NCBI GenBank assembly: GCA_029204225.1
Contig: CM055113.1
Span: forward strand, 10,254,364-10,318,363
DNA from: Diphasiastrum complanatum
Taxonomy: Eukaryota; Streptophyta; Lycopodiopsida; Lycopodiales; Lycopodiaceae
Reading direction: 5' to 3'
Length of the DNA: 64,000 bases
This document shows, one piece after another, positions 47,967-60,707 of the stretch. Position 1 is the stretch's first letter. Every line of letters starts with the position of its first letter. The position numbers were made by a program, and so were the translations under genes. The notes beneath the pieces are model-generated. The model saw only the letters and a list, made by a program, of their open reading frames with translations, had not been told where the DNA came from and made no database searches.

Positions 47967-49527
47967 GGGCCAGAATCCAGTCACCATGCCCAAATGAATG
48001 TGTTGCATTTAGTTGTTGTGTTGATGAGAACCTTTTAGAAGCATGTAAATTATTTTACACTGAATTCGAGAATTGTAAAAACATCTAAAGGTTATACAGA
48101 GTCAAGCCCGAGGTTACCATATCCTTTCCCAAAATACTTCTCAAAAATGTACATGTCATCACCGAACGAATATGCAAGCAAAAATATGTTCCTCGTGTAC
48201 AAAATGCGAGTAGGAAGTTGCCTTCCTCTCTTATGCTAATGAGAAATAGATAAATATCTCGCCCTCCCTTTGCAAAAGATGAGTTGTTAGCGACTTGTAT
48301 TTGCTATTTCATTGAAAAGCAAGTTCTTTAACATGTCTCTCCTATGCTAAAGAGTGAGTTTTTACCAAATCTTTTGCAAATGAAAGGTGGGTAAAAACTC
48401 ACCTTTCCTATGTACATGAGAGACATAAATACTCTTATCTTAATGAGGTGCAACTAAACAACTCCTTTACAAATGCAAAATGAGTAAAAACTTGTGTCTC
48501 CTATGCAAAATGAGAGGTAAAAACTCGTTCATCCTAATGTAACGATGAGAAATATTTACCCATTTTAATAAGAGGGATGAAATTATTTCTCAAAATCGGA
48601 TAGGAGGGATGGAAAAAAAAGTCATCCCTCCTTTGTGATAAAATTAAATAATACAAACACGACAAATGTTGTACATGTATCACCAATTTGCAAATGTTTA
48701 TGAAAGTTGTGAAAACAAAAGCAATTAATTTTGCAATGATTAATTGTGCACATTTTTTTTCTCTATCTAGATTAGTAGAGTCGTAGGGCTAGTGGTTAAG
48801 CACAATGCCCTAATCATTATTAAGCTTGCAATTAGGCTTCTTGAATTGGTACAATTCATGAGCTTTTTTGGAATGTTTGTCTTTCTTCTTTGTTTTGGAT
48901 GCACTTGATTGCAGGCGAGTTCTTTGTCTTGTTGGATTGTGAACTTGGTATTCGAGTATGAGGTGGATTTAGTTAGTGAGAGGACTCACCCACACACGTT
49001 TACTCGAGAAGCTGACGTAAATCAGAAGCATGAGTTTACACAGAACTCAAAAATTAGGTGTTGGATAAAGTGGGTGAACCTATTCAGCCAAAAAATGGGG
49101 ATGTTGTGCTTGGGGTGAATGGGCCACATGGAAAGAACCCCTAAGCATGGTGGAGAATCAAATTTGAAAAAACATGAGAGATAATAGTGACAATTTGGGT
49201 AAGGCATTGGAAAAGGCTAGTGAATGAATTTCTCAATCACTCAGAAGCTACAATATTATATATTCCTAAGGTTATGCAACATGTTACTTGAGGTGACGGT
49301 CTTGTTATACGGGACGAGAAGTTGGTCTAGAGCTATAGGTGTTTGGTTGTCACGTGCCAATGCACTATTGATGTAGGGTAACCCAAAGTTATTGCCTCGT
49401 GGCAGTGCACGCAATTGATCCATGTCAATGGTTATGACGAGACCATGTTGGCCAGGGTGGTCCCACAAGTGCTATGTACTATAGATGTGGATCTCCATGA
49501 GCTTGATGTGCATTCTCTCATGGAGAA
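47967..49527 (+). repeat. Inverted repeat, left arm (1.56 kb)
   Basis: Reverse complement of 55,179-56,752 with only scattered differences. It contains internally repetitive text (ATGCAAAATGAG-AAAAACTCG variants, 48,230-48,620) and a 70-codon frame preserved in both arms because the DNA is nearly identical. The right edge is the exact terminus of a Copia LTR at 49,529. Confidence 0.9.
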
Positions 49528-49528
49528 G

Positions 49529-50315
49529 TGCTCGACTGATAATTAGTCGAGAATTGTTCGCGAAAGACGAGACTAAAAGTTGATCGTCTATTACCAAAAA
49601 GATCAACAAGAAAGATCAGACAGAATGAAGAATAAGCATAGCAATATTGACAGATCTAAAACGCAGAACAAATGAACTGTGTCAGATTAAGTATATCAAG
49701 TATACAAGTCAATTATGCGGTAGAGCACAAGACTGTAGTGGACGAAACCGCGTGCCGTACAAAGCTTATTTCTATCTGTAATGAAGAATGAAACCTCTTC
49801 TCTTAGTCTCTTCTTAACTCACTTGATCATCTGATCATCATCATCGAATACGCAGATGATATCCAATATATATACATAATATTACAAGTGTGCAGATGCG
49901 AAAGTACAGAGTGGATGTGTTGTCTGTAGGAGATCGTGGGTGGCTGCAATCGTTGTCCAATCTCTTAGCACAATTGCATGGGATGAAGGTGAAAATGGTG
50001 CGACGTCAACCTGTACTGAAGTGAACGTTGGTGATGACGCAAAAGTGTGTCACTCTTACGAATGGCCTTAGGATAAAATTTACAAGGTGCCTTATCTGTT
50101 AGGGCACCTTTGACATTCAGTAAGGTAGTGTCCCCTTTTTGCATGTCACCATGACCTGTGTAAGAACACAGTGTCGCGATTCATTCGCTTTTTCTTCGTC
50201 TGTGCGAATTTGCATGTAAAGATGCAGACTACGTGACAACGTTAGAAAAATATGCAGCATGAATGGAGGCAGATTAAAATTGGGATTTAGGATAGTAGGA
50301 GGAGTAAATCCAACA
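49529..50315 (-). repeat. 3' LTR of Copia D
   Basis: 787 bp with TGTTGGATTTAC at the start and GAGCA at the end on the minus strand. It is preceded on that strand by the purine tract AGATTAAGAGGGAG (50,316-50,329). It includes the small palindrome CTCGACT...AGTCGAG at its end. Confidence 0.8.
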
Positions 50316-50322
50316 CTCCCTC

Positions 50323-51603
50323 TTAATCTGGATCCGTGAATGCCTTGATCTTCAGACTTAGCAATGCACAAAATCTGCTGTGTGTATTAATACCGAGTGC
50401 TTTCGTAAAAATGTTTGCAACCATGTCTTGCGTTCTGCAGTACCATAAGCTCACCTCTCTGTCGAGAACCTTGCCCCTGATGTAGTGATATTTTATCTCA
50501 ATGTGCTTACTCCTAGAATGAAATCTAGGGTTGGCTGATAAGGCAATAGCACTTTGGTTATCACAAAACAAAATTGTAGGGTTGTACTGATAGAGATTGA
50601 TGTCTGACAGCAAATTTCTCAACCGAAATACTTCCTTAATAGATTGAGAAGCAGCAGCAATATATTCTGCTTCAGTAGAAGAAAGTGCGATAGAGGTTTG
50701 CTTACGACTGTTCCAAGAAATAGGACCGCCATTGAAGAAGAATGTAAATCCAGATGTGGACTTACGATGGTTTGCATCTCCTCCCCAACTTGCATCAGAA
50801 TATCCATTGAGCTGATGAAGATTGTCGTTGCTGACATCTCCATAGCAGATGCAGTGGTCCATGGTAGTTCGAATATATCTCATGACTCGAATAAGAGCCT
50901 TCCAATGGGTAATTCCAAGATTAGCCATGTATTGGCTTAGTGAGCTAACAGCAAAAGAGATATATGGCCTTGTATAGACCATTGCGTACATGAGAGATCC
51001 GAAGATCGATCGATACGAGTATTCTCTCATTTGCTCCTCTTCTTGCTTTGTCGGGGGACATTGGTCCTTTGACAAATGCAGGCCTGGATCCATTGGTGAG
51101 TGAGCTAATTTACAATTCATCAAATTGTATTTGTTAAGAACATTATGAAGATACCTTTGTTGAGTAATGTAAATCAGTCGATTTGCTCTATCTCTGTGGA
51201 TTTGAATTCCAAGACAGAAGTGAGCTTCGCCCAGATCAGTCATGTCGAATTTTGAGAACAACATCTGTCGAATAAGAGCAACGTCTCATCAATATACAAG
51301 GTGATGATAATGAAGAATTGCAGCACTGACTTTGAATAAACGTTTGCAATCAGCAGTGCTTGGTTTGAATCCTTGTTCAATGAGGAACATGTTGATCCTC
51401 TGAAACCAAGCTCTGGCAGACTGTTTCAAGCCGTACAGTGCTTTATGGAGTTTACAGACATGATTCTTAATGCCTTCCAGAACGTATCCTTCGGGCTGGA
51501 TCATGTAGATATCTTCTTGTATAACTCCATTCAGATAGGCTGTTTGTATATCGAGTTGATGTACTTCGAGGTCGGTAGCTGCAGCATAAGACAGGAGCAT
51601 TCA
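50323..51603 (-). pseudogene. pol: Copia D reverse transcriptase and RNase H, truncated
   Basis: The frame from 51,600 holds VHQLDIQTAYLNGVIQEDIY and LYGLKQSARAW. A frameshift before 51,289 removes the normal box: the relevant frame reads LYIDETLLL where LYVDDxLL is expected, so the second catalytic Asp is Glu. The long frame 51,264-50,323 has MTDLGEAHFCLGIQIHRD, RNase H (SDASWGGDANHRKSTSGF, ALSSTEAEYIAAA) and NIFTKALG at the end. Everything upstream of RT is missing; the junction at about 51,603 runs into unrelated DNA. Confidence 0.88.
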
Positions 51604-54600
51604 GATCGACAAATGTTTGACGATCAAGGAAACCGTGTTGTCATGAGAGCCCTAGTCATGAATGCCGAAAAAGTCAACCATAGAAAAAAAAACCGAGAAA
51701 GAAAAGTTCCGGATAAAAACGGGATCGAGAAATATGGATTCAGTGTCAAAGAGTCACAAAAATCCTAACGACAAAGTTTGGTCAATTTACGGGCAATTAA
51801 CGAAATGTGTGGGCCAAGTGGTTACCCAACAGGACAACAACCCAGACGAATGAGCAGTAGGCACACGGCCCTTGAAAAATTGAAGAAAGGCCAAAAACAT
51901 AGGTACCCAAAGAAAAACGAAGGTCGCCTACTAAAAATAGGGGTTGAAAAAGGGCCTCACTTAAAATTTGGATAATAAATGCTAAAACACCTTGGAGGCT
52001 ATAAAAATTGGGAGGTACACCCACTAGCCATTGACATTTTGGGCTTCTAGGGTGTACAAAAGGGGAAACTTGAATGGCCTCCCTAGGGAGCCTTTGACAA
52101 AAATGGCATCTTGGCTAGTTTTGGAAGAGAGCCTTGAATGCACCACTCCCCCACTCTCTTATGGAGGCCACTAGGTGTACTATCAAATGGGTTGGGGACA
52201 AATGGCAAAGAGAGCTTGAAGGGCATGAAGAATGACAAGATGACATTGTGAAGGGGATGCATTGAATTTTCCTATAAGAAGGAGCCAACTCCTTGTATTT
52301 CAAATGTTAGAACTTTTGTATGTTAGTGCTTTTGTGATTTAGTGTTTTTGTATGTTAGTACTTTTGTGAGTTGGTATTTTTAGGAGTTGGTACATTTGGG
52401 AGTTGAATGTCGAGAGCTTGTTTGTTTGAGAGAGAATGTTGGTTAGTTCCCCTTTGTTATTGTCAATGCTTGTTGCTCAATGTTAGTGTTTGAATGGATG
52501 TTTGAGGTTAGTTCCAATTCGTAGTTAGTTGTATGATGTTAGTAACACCTCATTGAATAAGGAGGCTTTGTAATGATGTGAATGAAATAATGTTTGATTG
52601 AGAGTGGAGTGAGGATATTCACTCCTTATTGTGGTTGGATGCTTCATTGAGAAGTGATTGATGGATGTTTGCCAAAACCCTTATGCTTGTTTGCTGCCTT
52701 GTCTAGGTAGCATTTGTAGAGTGATTGTTGCCTTGTCTAGGTAGCATTTGTAGAGTGATTGTTCGATAAATGATTCTTCAAATTTGTAGGATGGTGTCAT
52801 TTCAAGCTTGGAGGATGGTTAAGGGTTTTGTTTGGATGCTATTCAAAATTCATAACATTTTGAAGAGTAGTGACTTTGTAAAACGATGGGTACTTGTTGC
52901 CTGAATGCCTGATGATTGGTATGCTTACACTTTGTAAGTGATGGAAGCAGCTCTCATCATGTGTGCTTACTCGTTATGTGTGTGTTGTTTGGCTTGTTAG
53001 TTTTCCATACCACATTGGGTTGAATATGCATGTGAGTATCTCTACCTCTGTTTCAATCCCTGCTAGGATGTGTGTGAAGGAAGAGGTCATTGGTTGGAGT
53101 TGTGTCTTTCAGTGGTATGAGTGTCTTGTCATGTGTTAATTGAATGATGATTGTTGGTTGAGGTCATTGCTATGAGCACATTGTTGGTGAGGTGATTGCT
53201 CGTTGGTAGTAGTCCTGATACACCTTCGTTTGCATTGAATGATTAAAAAACCAATGAGGGTTAATCAGTTCCAAGATCATGTGTCAGTGAGAGATTGCTT
53301 GAGCCCATTTTGAATGGGAAACCCTAATGCTATGACAAAGAGGATCCGCAAGCCCTACTATTATAGTATCAATCAAGGTTGGAGCCTTCTCGGACCTACC
53401 TGCAACCTACAGCTCTGCCTACGCCTTCTATGAGCTATTGTCAGTCAAAAACCAGATCTACCAGTGCAATAACAGTCTGATTTGCGACCTCACCGACTTG
53501 TCTAGGCAAAGAACCAGATTTTGGAGAGAAAAACCAGACCTGCACAACCTATTGCAACTTGTTTGCTCCACCTGCGGCCAGTATACTCTGCCTGCGACCT
53601 GCCTACTCATTTGCCACCTGTCTACAGGTTGTTACCACAATTTTAAGTCTGTATCAGGCTTTCTAGCGACTAGAGCTCTATCTGCGACCTGTTCCAAACC
53701 TATTGGCAGCCCCCACAGTCTGTCTGCAGTCCTCTATCTCTGTTTTGCGGCCCCCAACCTCTGTCTATGGACCTAACAGGCTCATCTACACATTCTTCTG
53801 AGCAATGTTAGTTCAGTCAGCGACCTGGCAACCTGCCAACGATTTCAAAATCCTAACTTCGGCCAAAACCAGTCTATCGCAACCTTCTGAGGGCTGTACC
53901 AATAAAAAAAAAATCAGTTTATCGGGTGTATTTTCAGCCTTCTACACAAATTTTCTGGATCAAACAGTGTTGTGACAGACCTGACAAAGTGATTGCGGCT
54001 TCTGTGGGTTATTTACAGTGTGGGATCATCTTCAAATTCTATCTGCGGCCAAAAACAGAGTGATTGCGGTCTTCTATGGACTGTTTCCAGGGTCTTGGAA
54101 AGAGCAAGTACCTATCTCAGTGTCTCGTTACATGTCTGTGACAAATGGTACATAACACATGCTATGGAACTCATGGTGGAGGCCTCTATCTATACCCACG
54201 AGCTGTAGAACCCAATTGTATCATAATTTGGAGTCCACCTTTTGCAACTGAGTGAACCCCAATCTATAATGATTTGAGTTCCACCTCTTACTAGATAATA
54301 AGAGGCCTCTTTATTAAAAACATAACTCAAGTGGAGAGAGTCTAAATTACTAGCTCCCACATGGCTATCCATCTTTCGAGAATTACCATGGGGCTCACAA
54401 AATATTCATTTAGCCTAGCACTAATAATTCTCATGCTCTCAGACTCGGCTCTCAACTTCATCTCTGCTGGAAACCCTTTTTGGGTGATGAGACACTGCAT
54501 CGACACGTCAGGGCATGGCATCAGCTAACATCTTTAGAGCTAGAACTTGAGATTTCTCTATATGGAAGTGAGAATACTCATTGTACTCTTTACACTTTTG

Positions 54601-55178
54601 GGAGATGGATTATTTCTGGAGTCATAACTTTTGTGTACTTTCTCTCCCTTTCTCTCTCTACCCTAGTGCTAGATGTTGGTTTCACTCTTTCATCAAGAAA
54701 AATCTTAGTTTTTCCAAGGATGAGTAAGAAACTTGCTTGTGTTTGAGTGGTGATTACTTTTTGTATGTAAGAGTTGTTGTCTAGATTCAAATCATGTTTG
54801 GTAGCTCTCAAAAATCCGAGTTGACCGATTCATATTTGGTAGTGTGCAATCTCTCATGCATATAGATCTTGATAGATCTTTGAAAGGTCCATAGATGCTC
54901 AGTTTTAACACTTTAAATACGATGATCAATGGCTCTGACACCAAATGCTAAAAAGCTCATCATTAAAATCGATCAAAGTAATAACAGAATAAAGTGATGA
55001 AGTTTTATAACCATCCATTAATAGAATATTACCATCACACCCACGTACACTAGAGCTGTAGACCACAATCATGCTCAGGCTTCCACCAAGCTAGGATGTC
55101 CTGTACCAATGCATTCTAGGTTTGTCCTTCACATACCTACATTTTGAGGCAAAGATATTGTCATGGCCTAACTCTTCA
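51604..55178. other. Unclassified repeat-like DNA between Copia D and the right arm
   Basis: No supportable gene. It includes a 34-bp unit twice in tandem (about 52,695-52,762), TGTTAGT-CTTTTGTGA variants at 52,315-52,400, and degenerate CTGCGACCTG-type units at 53,400-54,080. It is probably old LTR-retroelement non-coding DNA, with a primer-like site at 54,931. Confidence 0.5.
54931..54943 (-). other. Possible LTR primer-binding site
   Basis: TGGTGTCAGAGCC on the minus strand, one base from the Copia Met-tRNA site. An LTR would have to end at 54,944, but its other border was not found. Confidence 0.4.
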
Positions 55179-56752
55179 TTCTCCATGAGAGAATGCACAT
55201 CAAGGACATGGAGATCCACATCCATAGTACATAGTACAAGTGGGGCCACCTTTGCCAATATGGTCTTGTCATAACCATTGACATCGATCAATTGCACGCA
55301 CTGCCACGAGGCAATAACTTTGGGCTACCCTGCATCAATAGTGCATTGGCACATGGCACCCAAACACCTATAGCCCTAGACCAACTTCTCGTCCCGTATA
55401 ACAAGACCGTCACCTCAAGTAACATGTTGCATGGCCTTAGAAATATATAATATTGTAGCTTCCGAGTGATTGAGAAATTCATTCACTAGCATTTTCCAAT
55501 TCCTTACCCAAATTATCACTAATTTCTCTCATATTTTTTCAAATTTTATTCTCCACCATGCTTAAGCGTTCTTTCCATGTGGACCATTCACCCCAGGCAC
55601 AACATCCCCATTTTTTGGCTGAATAGGTTCACCCACTTTACCCAACACCTAATTTTTGAGTTTTGTGTAAACTCATGCTTCTGATTTACGTCAGCTTCTC
55701 GAGTAAACGTGTGTGGGTGAGTCCTCTCACTAACTAAATCCACCTCATACTCGAATACCAAGTTCACAATCCAACAAGACAAAGAACTCGCCTGCAATCA
55801 AGTGCATCCAAAACAAAGAAGAAAGAAAAGCATTCCAAAAAAGCTCATGAATTGTACCAATTCAAGAAGCCTAATTGCAAGCTTAATAATCATTAGGGCT
55901 TTGTGCTTAGCCACCCACTAGCCCTACCAATTTACTAATCTAGAGAAAGAAAGAAAGAAAATGTGCACAATTAATTATTGCAAAATTAATTGCTTTTGTT
56001 TTCACAACTTTCATAAACATTTGCAAATTGGTGATACATGTACAACATTTGTCGTGTTTGTATTATTTAATTTTATCACAAAGGAGGGATGACTTTTTCT
56101 CCATCCCTCCTATTCGATTTTGAGAAATAATTCATCCCTCTTATTGAAACGAGGGGTGGGTAAATATTTCTCATCATTACATAAGGATGAACGAGTTTTT
56201 ACTTCTCATTTTGCATAGGAGACACAAGTTTTTACTCATTTTGCATTTGTAAAGGAGTTGTTTAGTCGCACCTCATTAAAATAAGAGTTTTTATGTCCCT
56301 CATGTGCATAGGAAAGGTGAGTTTTTACCCGCCTTTCATTTGCAAAGGATTTGGTAAAACTTCATTCTTTAGCATAGGAGAGACATGTTAAAGAACTTGC
56401 TTTTCAATGAAATAGCAAATACAAGTCGCTAACAACTCATCTTTTGCAAAGGGAGGGCGAGATATTTATCTATTCCTCATTAGCATAAGAGAGGAAGGCA
56501 ACTTCCTACTCGCATTTTGTACACGAGAAACATATTTTTGCTTGCATATTCGTTCGGTGACGATATGTACATTTTTGGGGAGTATTTTGGGAGAGGATAT
56601 GGTAACCTCGGGCTTGACTCTGTATAACCTTTAGATGTTTTTACAATTCTTGAATTCAGTGTAAAATAATTTATATGCTTTTAAAAGGTTCTCATCAACA
56701 CAACAACTGAATGCAACACATTCATTTGGGCATGGTGACTGGATTCTGGCCC
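55179..56752 (-). repeat. Inverted repeat, right arm (1.57 kb)
   Basis: Reverse complement of 47,967-49,527. It ends exactly where Copia E coding sequence begins (56,753). Confidence 0.9.
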
Positions 56753-58537
56753 GATGCTATCAAAGCCAGACCAGAAACCAGCTCAGCACAAGGAACAGTC
56801 GAATCTGCAGACAAAGAAGAAGCTTTTCTGCAGATACTGCAAACGAAACAACCACGAAATTAAAGACTGCCGAATACTTCAAACGAAGAACAACAACAAA
56901 GGGCAATCGAATCAAGTGGCAAATGCAGCTACAGAAGCTCCACAGCCCCTTCAAGAAGCGGATCATGATGCCTTCATGACCAACCATCAAAGAGCATATG
57001 GCGACAGTTCATGGTTCCTGGACTCCGGAGCCACTCAACACATGACTAGCCTGATTGGCTATTTCGAGTCCTATACACCTTACAGTACCCAGAAATTCGT
57101 TCATCTTGGCGACAATAGCACACAAGCTATTAAAGGTGAAGGAACTGTAAGATTATGCTTTGCAAATGATCAATCTAAGCTACTCTCCAAAGTTCTGTAT
57201 GTACCTAAGATATCCACGAATTTGCTCTCTGTAAGCAGAATTACAGATCTAGGACACAGAGTAAAATTCAAATGTGATCAATGTAAAGTAGTTGATAGGA
57301 CAGACAAGATTCTAGCACTCGGAAAGAGACATGAATACTTGTATAAATTAAGTCATTGCTTTTCTGCCTCTAGTCAGGCTCTCAGTACTTCAATTCAATC
57401 AAATAAAGGTTTACTTTGGCATTATAGACTTGGTCATTTAAATTATGTTGTTGTACAACGAATGTCTAGACAATCTCTATTGTTCTTGATCTCGACTATC
57501 ATCACGAAACAATCGAACTACCTGTCTGTCAAGACTATCTAGTTGGAAAACAGACTAGGAAGCCATTTAAGTCAAGCCATCAGCATGTTGTTAGAGGATT
57601 GCTAGATGTTGTACATTCAGATATTTGTGGCCCGATAAAAAATCCTTCGCTGAAGGAAGCCAAGTTTTATATAACCTTTATTGACGAATTTTTGAGAAGA
57701 ACGATGGTGTACTTCATAAAGAAGAAATCAAAAGCCTTCAACTGCTTTAGAATCTTCAAGGAGCGTGCAGAAAAGGAGACTGGAAGGATGATCAAGGCCC
57801 TAAGGTCAGATAACGGTGGAATATATCTCTGTCGAGTTCAAGGAGTACTACCAAAGCCAAGGCATTGAGCAACAATTCATCACTCCTTACAGTCCTCAGT
57901 CTAAAGACCATCCTGATCGGATATACTTCGTCTGATAACACCTACAAGCTGTACGATCCTGATACCCAACAAATCTTGTATAGCCGGGATACAGTCTTTA
58001 TCGAGGATCAGTTCGTCGACCTCAAAAGCAAGGATATTGCTCAAGAAGAACCTTTATCATCTGCCATTGACACGACAATCCAAGCTTCTGGCTCAGGAAT
58101 GTCTATCGTCGACCCACTTCGAGACAACGAATTAGACGAAGATGTTGCTCCTACCCAACAATATATCCCAAGAGCGGATCATCAGTCAAATCCTCCCAGA
58201 AGATCAAGCCGAGTGAGCACACAGCCCACAAGGTATAATCATGAGTCTGTCTGTCTTTTAATGCAGGAACCGACGACAGTCGAAGAGGCACTTAGCCAAC
58301 CAGACTCTGATCTCTAGAGAGAAGCTATGGACAGAGAGTATTCCTCTCTGATCAAGAATCAAACATGGTCATTAGTCGAAGCTCCTATTGGCTGCAATAT
58401 TATTGATTGCAAATGGATCTTTAAGATCAAATGTAATGCCAACGGAGCGATTGATCAAAGGAAGGCTAGACTGGTAGCACGAGGATTCACCCAGATCTGG
58501 AATGTCGACTACAGTGAGACTTTTAGTCCAGTGATTC
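56753..58537 (+). pseudogene. Copia E gag-protease-integrase-RT fragment
   Basis: Opens within gag at the knuckle FCRYCKRNNHEIKDCRI, then protease SSWFLDSGATQHMTSL, LLSVSRITDLGH and pre-integrase LLWHYRLGHLNYVV. The integrase has VVHSDICGPIK, FIDEF and ALRSDNGG. It then jumps from TPYSPQ directly to a C-terminal segment (IGYTSSDNTYKLYDP), so the part with the catalytic Glu is deleted. The pre-RT linker and RT start (IIDCKWIFKIKCNANGAID, YSETFSPV) follow before truncation at 58,537. No LTRs are attached. Confidence 0.88.
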
Positions 58538-59150
58538 CTGATCAAATGCATCAGGTGGGGGTTCATGATTTTTGTCGTTTTCTTGCTTCGTTACACAGCA
58601 GCCTATGGATCTAGTTTTAGGGGGGCAATCTGCAAGGGCTGTCCATACTATGTCATGTACTTCTGCATAGTCTAAGTTGCCTTCACTGTCCTCATCAGGA
58701 GGTACAGCTTGGTCATGCTGATTAACAACAAATGCGAACGCTATCAGCTCCTCAGACTTAGTGGACTTTCCAAGACTTACCTTCTGATCACACTCTTCCA
58801 TCCACTCTTTGCTAGGTGGGTCTGTCTGTAACCTACTTTGGAATACAGTCAGTACTCTCGCCCTAGTCCCCTCGGGGATGAGTGTTCTTATTGAGTGTTG
58901 CGAGGGTCTTTTGCCATTGGTCTTGTCTCGTCTATCCTGAGGAATTGCATTAAACTCGTTAGTCTGTAGATTTGTATGATTGGCTAGCCCATAACCTTGC
59001 AGATCTAATCCAACCCTTTGTATCTGATGTCCATGGCTTTGTATACTTGTAGATCCGGGCTTGTCACCAAAAGCTACTTTCTTTGCAGGATTGCATTCCC
59101 GAATCCTAGTCTGTATAATCCTAAGGAATAATTGGATCCTGACAGGTTTC
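58538..59150 (-). pseudogene. Downstream part of the Gypsy gag region, broken
   Basis: The minus strand carries a 92-codon frame (EECDQKVSLGKSTKSEE...) and upstream text with interrupted coding character that continues from the gag at 59,153. No protease or RT motif is seen before the junction with Copia E, so the element is truncated here. Confidence 0.5.
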
Positions 59151-59152
59151 CT

Positions 59153-60565
59153 TCAAAGTATAATCCCTCTGGTTTGTCTCAATTCCAAGGGGAATGGCCT
59201 CATACCAACTTCTGAGGGAGTTGGTTCTTTATCTATACGGCTTCCAATCAAGGGTACAGGTTCTTTTATTCCAACAATAGCTATTAAGGATGATCCGTCT
59301 CTAGGTTCAGTGTCTTTGGAGTCTACCAGCCACTTACTTGCTCCCTCACACTCTTCATTAGAGATATCTATTCGTACCCTATCTTGGGTTACCCTCTGCC
59401 ACTTCTTCTCTATGAGTGTTTCTGCCAAGTTTATCGGGGGCTTGTCTCCTTCCGTTCTAGTCACATCACCCTGAGAGGTCACTCTACAATCTATCTGTGG
59501 TTGACTCCAAGTTTGGTAGGTTCTAAGTAGTTCATCATCCACGACATCATGGCTTATCGATTCTTGCCTTCGATTTCTAGTATTGAAATCATTCTCTTGT
59601 GACCAACATCCATCCTCTGAATGGCCACGCTCTCTATAATATCTGAAAAAGGCACTGGGATATGCAGGTGAAACACCTCCTACAAAAGTGGGACTATTAA
59701 GTGGTGATTTACCACGTTGTATTGGCTTGGTGTCCCCTTTCAATGGTACTGTATGATTTACGGTTTTCATCATGGCTAAGATGGTTTGGCATTCATTTGT
59801 AGCAAGAAAGACTTCTTCTATGGTTCTGGCTCTACACACTGTTTCTTCAAATGATGTCACCCCAGATTGGCGTACTTCTAGCTGGATAGCTGGTTGTAGG
59901 CCCCTCAAGAAAAACGTGAGTACCAATTGAGATGATACCTCTGTCGCTGGCCCTATGTTCAATTGGCAAACGAGCTCCTTGAGTCGTTTAACATATAGGC
60001 GTACTGATTCTCTTGGTTCTTGTTGTATCGTGGTCAAAGCGAACATCAAGCTATCAACATTGTATTTGAGTCCAAACTCTGCTATAAACAATTGTAACAG
60101 TTTTTTCAAGGTGGTAATGGAAGCTTTGGGTAAATTATAGTACCATCGTCTAGCTTCCCCTACTAGAGTTGTGGAAAACAACATCATTCTATGCATTGGA
60201 TTTATGACAGTGTTGGTGAACATCAACGTGTCAAATTCTTGGATATGTCTATGGGCATCTTCATCAGTGCTTCTGTGAAACTGAGGTAGGGAGCCTACTA
60301 TTCTTGGTGTCCTTCTGATATCATCAGGAATAACTATTGGCTGAGTGACTCTTCGTGTCAATGGTACGATAGATAGAGGGCTAGGTGTTTGCACAGTCAG
60401 TTGTCGATGGTCATCTTCAGCTAAACTTTCTACTTCCGTGTTCTGGTTAGTGTGATCCTCGAGGCCCATGTCTAGCTCAACTTTACTTTCTACCATCGGT
60501 CCCTGTTTTGATAGTATGTCATCATCCATCATCTCTTCGTCACTTTTTGCTTCATCATCCGCCAC
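59153..60565 (-). CDS. gag: Ty3/Gypsy-type gag (470 aa)
   Basis: A long intact frame. The N-terminus is acidic (DDEAKSDEEMMDDD). The retrotransposon-gag domain spans about residues 90-250, with FHRSTDEDAHRHIQEFDTLM, VGEARRWYYNLPKASITT and QEPRESVRLYVKRLKELV, the typical WY-L and RxxFxxLKQ-like pattern of capsid proteins. Near residue 310 a degenerate knuckle reads RYYRERGHSEDGCW, which lacks the first cysteine. No frame break occurs within it. The protein would form virus-like particles if expressed, but pol is absent from the window. The ATG near 60,565 is chosen as the first in frame; upstream acidic frames may belong to the same protein. Confidence 0.8.
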   Translation of the reverse strand: MADDEAKSDEEMMDDDILSKQGPMVESKVELDMGLEDHTNQNTEVESLAEDDHRQLTVQTPSPLSIVPLTRRVTQPIVIPDDIRRTPRIVGSLPQFHRSTDEDAHRHIQEFDTLMFTNTVINPMHRMMLFSTTLVGEARRWYYNLPKASITTLKKLLQLFIAEFGLKYNVDSLMFALTTIQQEPRESVRLYVKRLKELVCQLNIGPATEVSSQLVLTFFLRGLQPAIQLEVRQSGVTSFEETVCRARTIEEVFLATNECQTILAMMKTVNHTVPLKGDTKPIQRGKSPLNSPTFVGGVSPAYPSAFFRYYRERGHSEDGCWSQENDFNTRNRRQESISHDVVDDELLRTYQTWSQPQIDCRVTSQGDVTRTEGDKPPINLAETLIEKKWQRVTQDRVRIDISNEECEGASKWLVDSKDTEPRDGSSLIAIVGIKEPVPLIGSRIDKEPTPSEVGMRPFPLELRQTRGIIL

Positions 60566-60707
60566 CTCATTGGGCTTTGGTTCAATTCCATTTTCAAATA
60601 TGGTCTCCCACTCAGATTCACCACTATAACTCTCAACTGGATTAGATATCTCACCTTTATTGTCATATCGAGTTGGACACTCTCCTAATTCTATTTATGA
60701 TTGGATG

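Noticed and set aside
48909-49118. 70-codon frame also found at 55,588-55,797
   Set aside because: Identity of the two translations follows from near-identical inverted arms; it lacks an ATG start and any motif.
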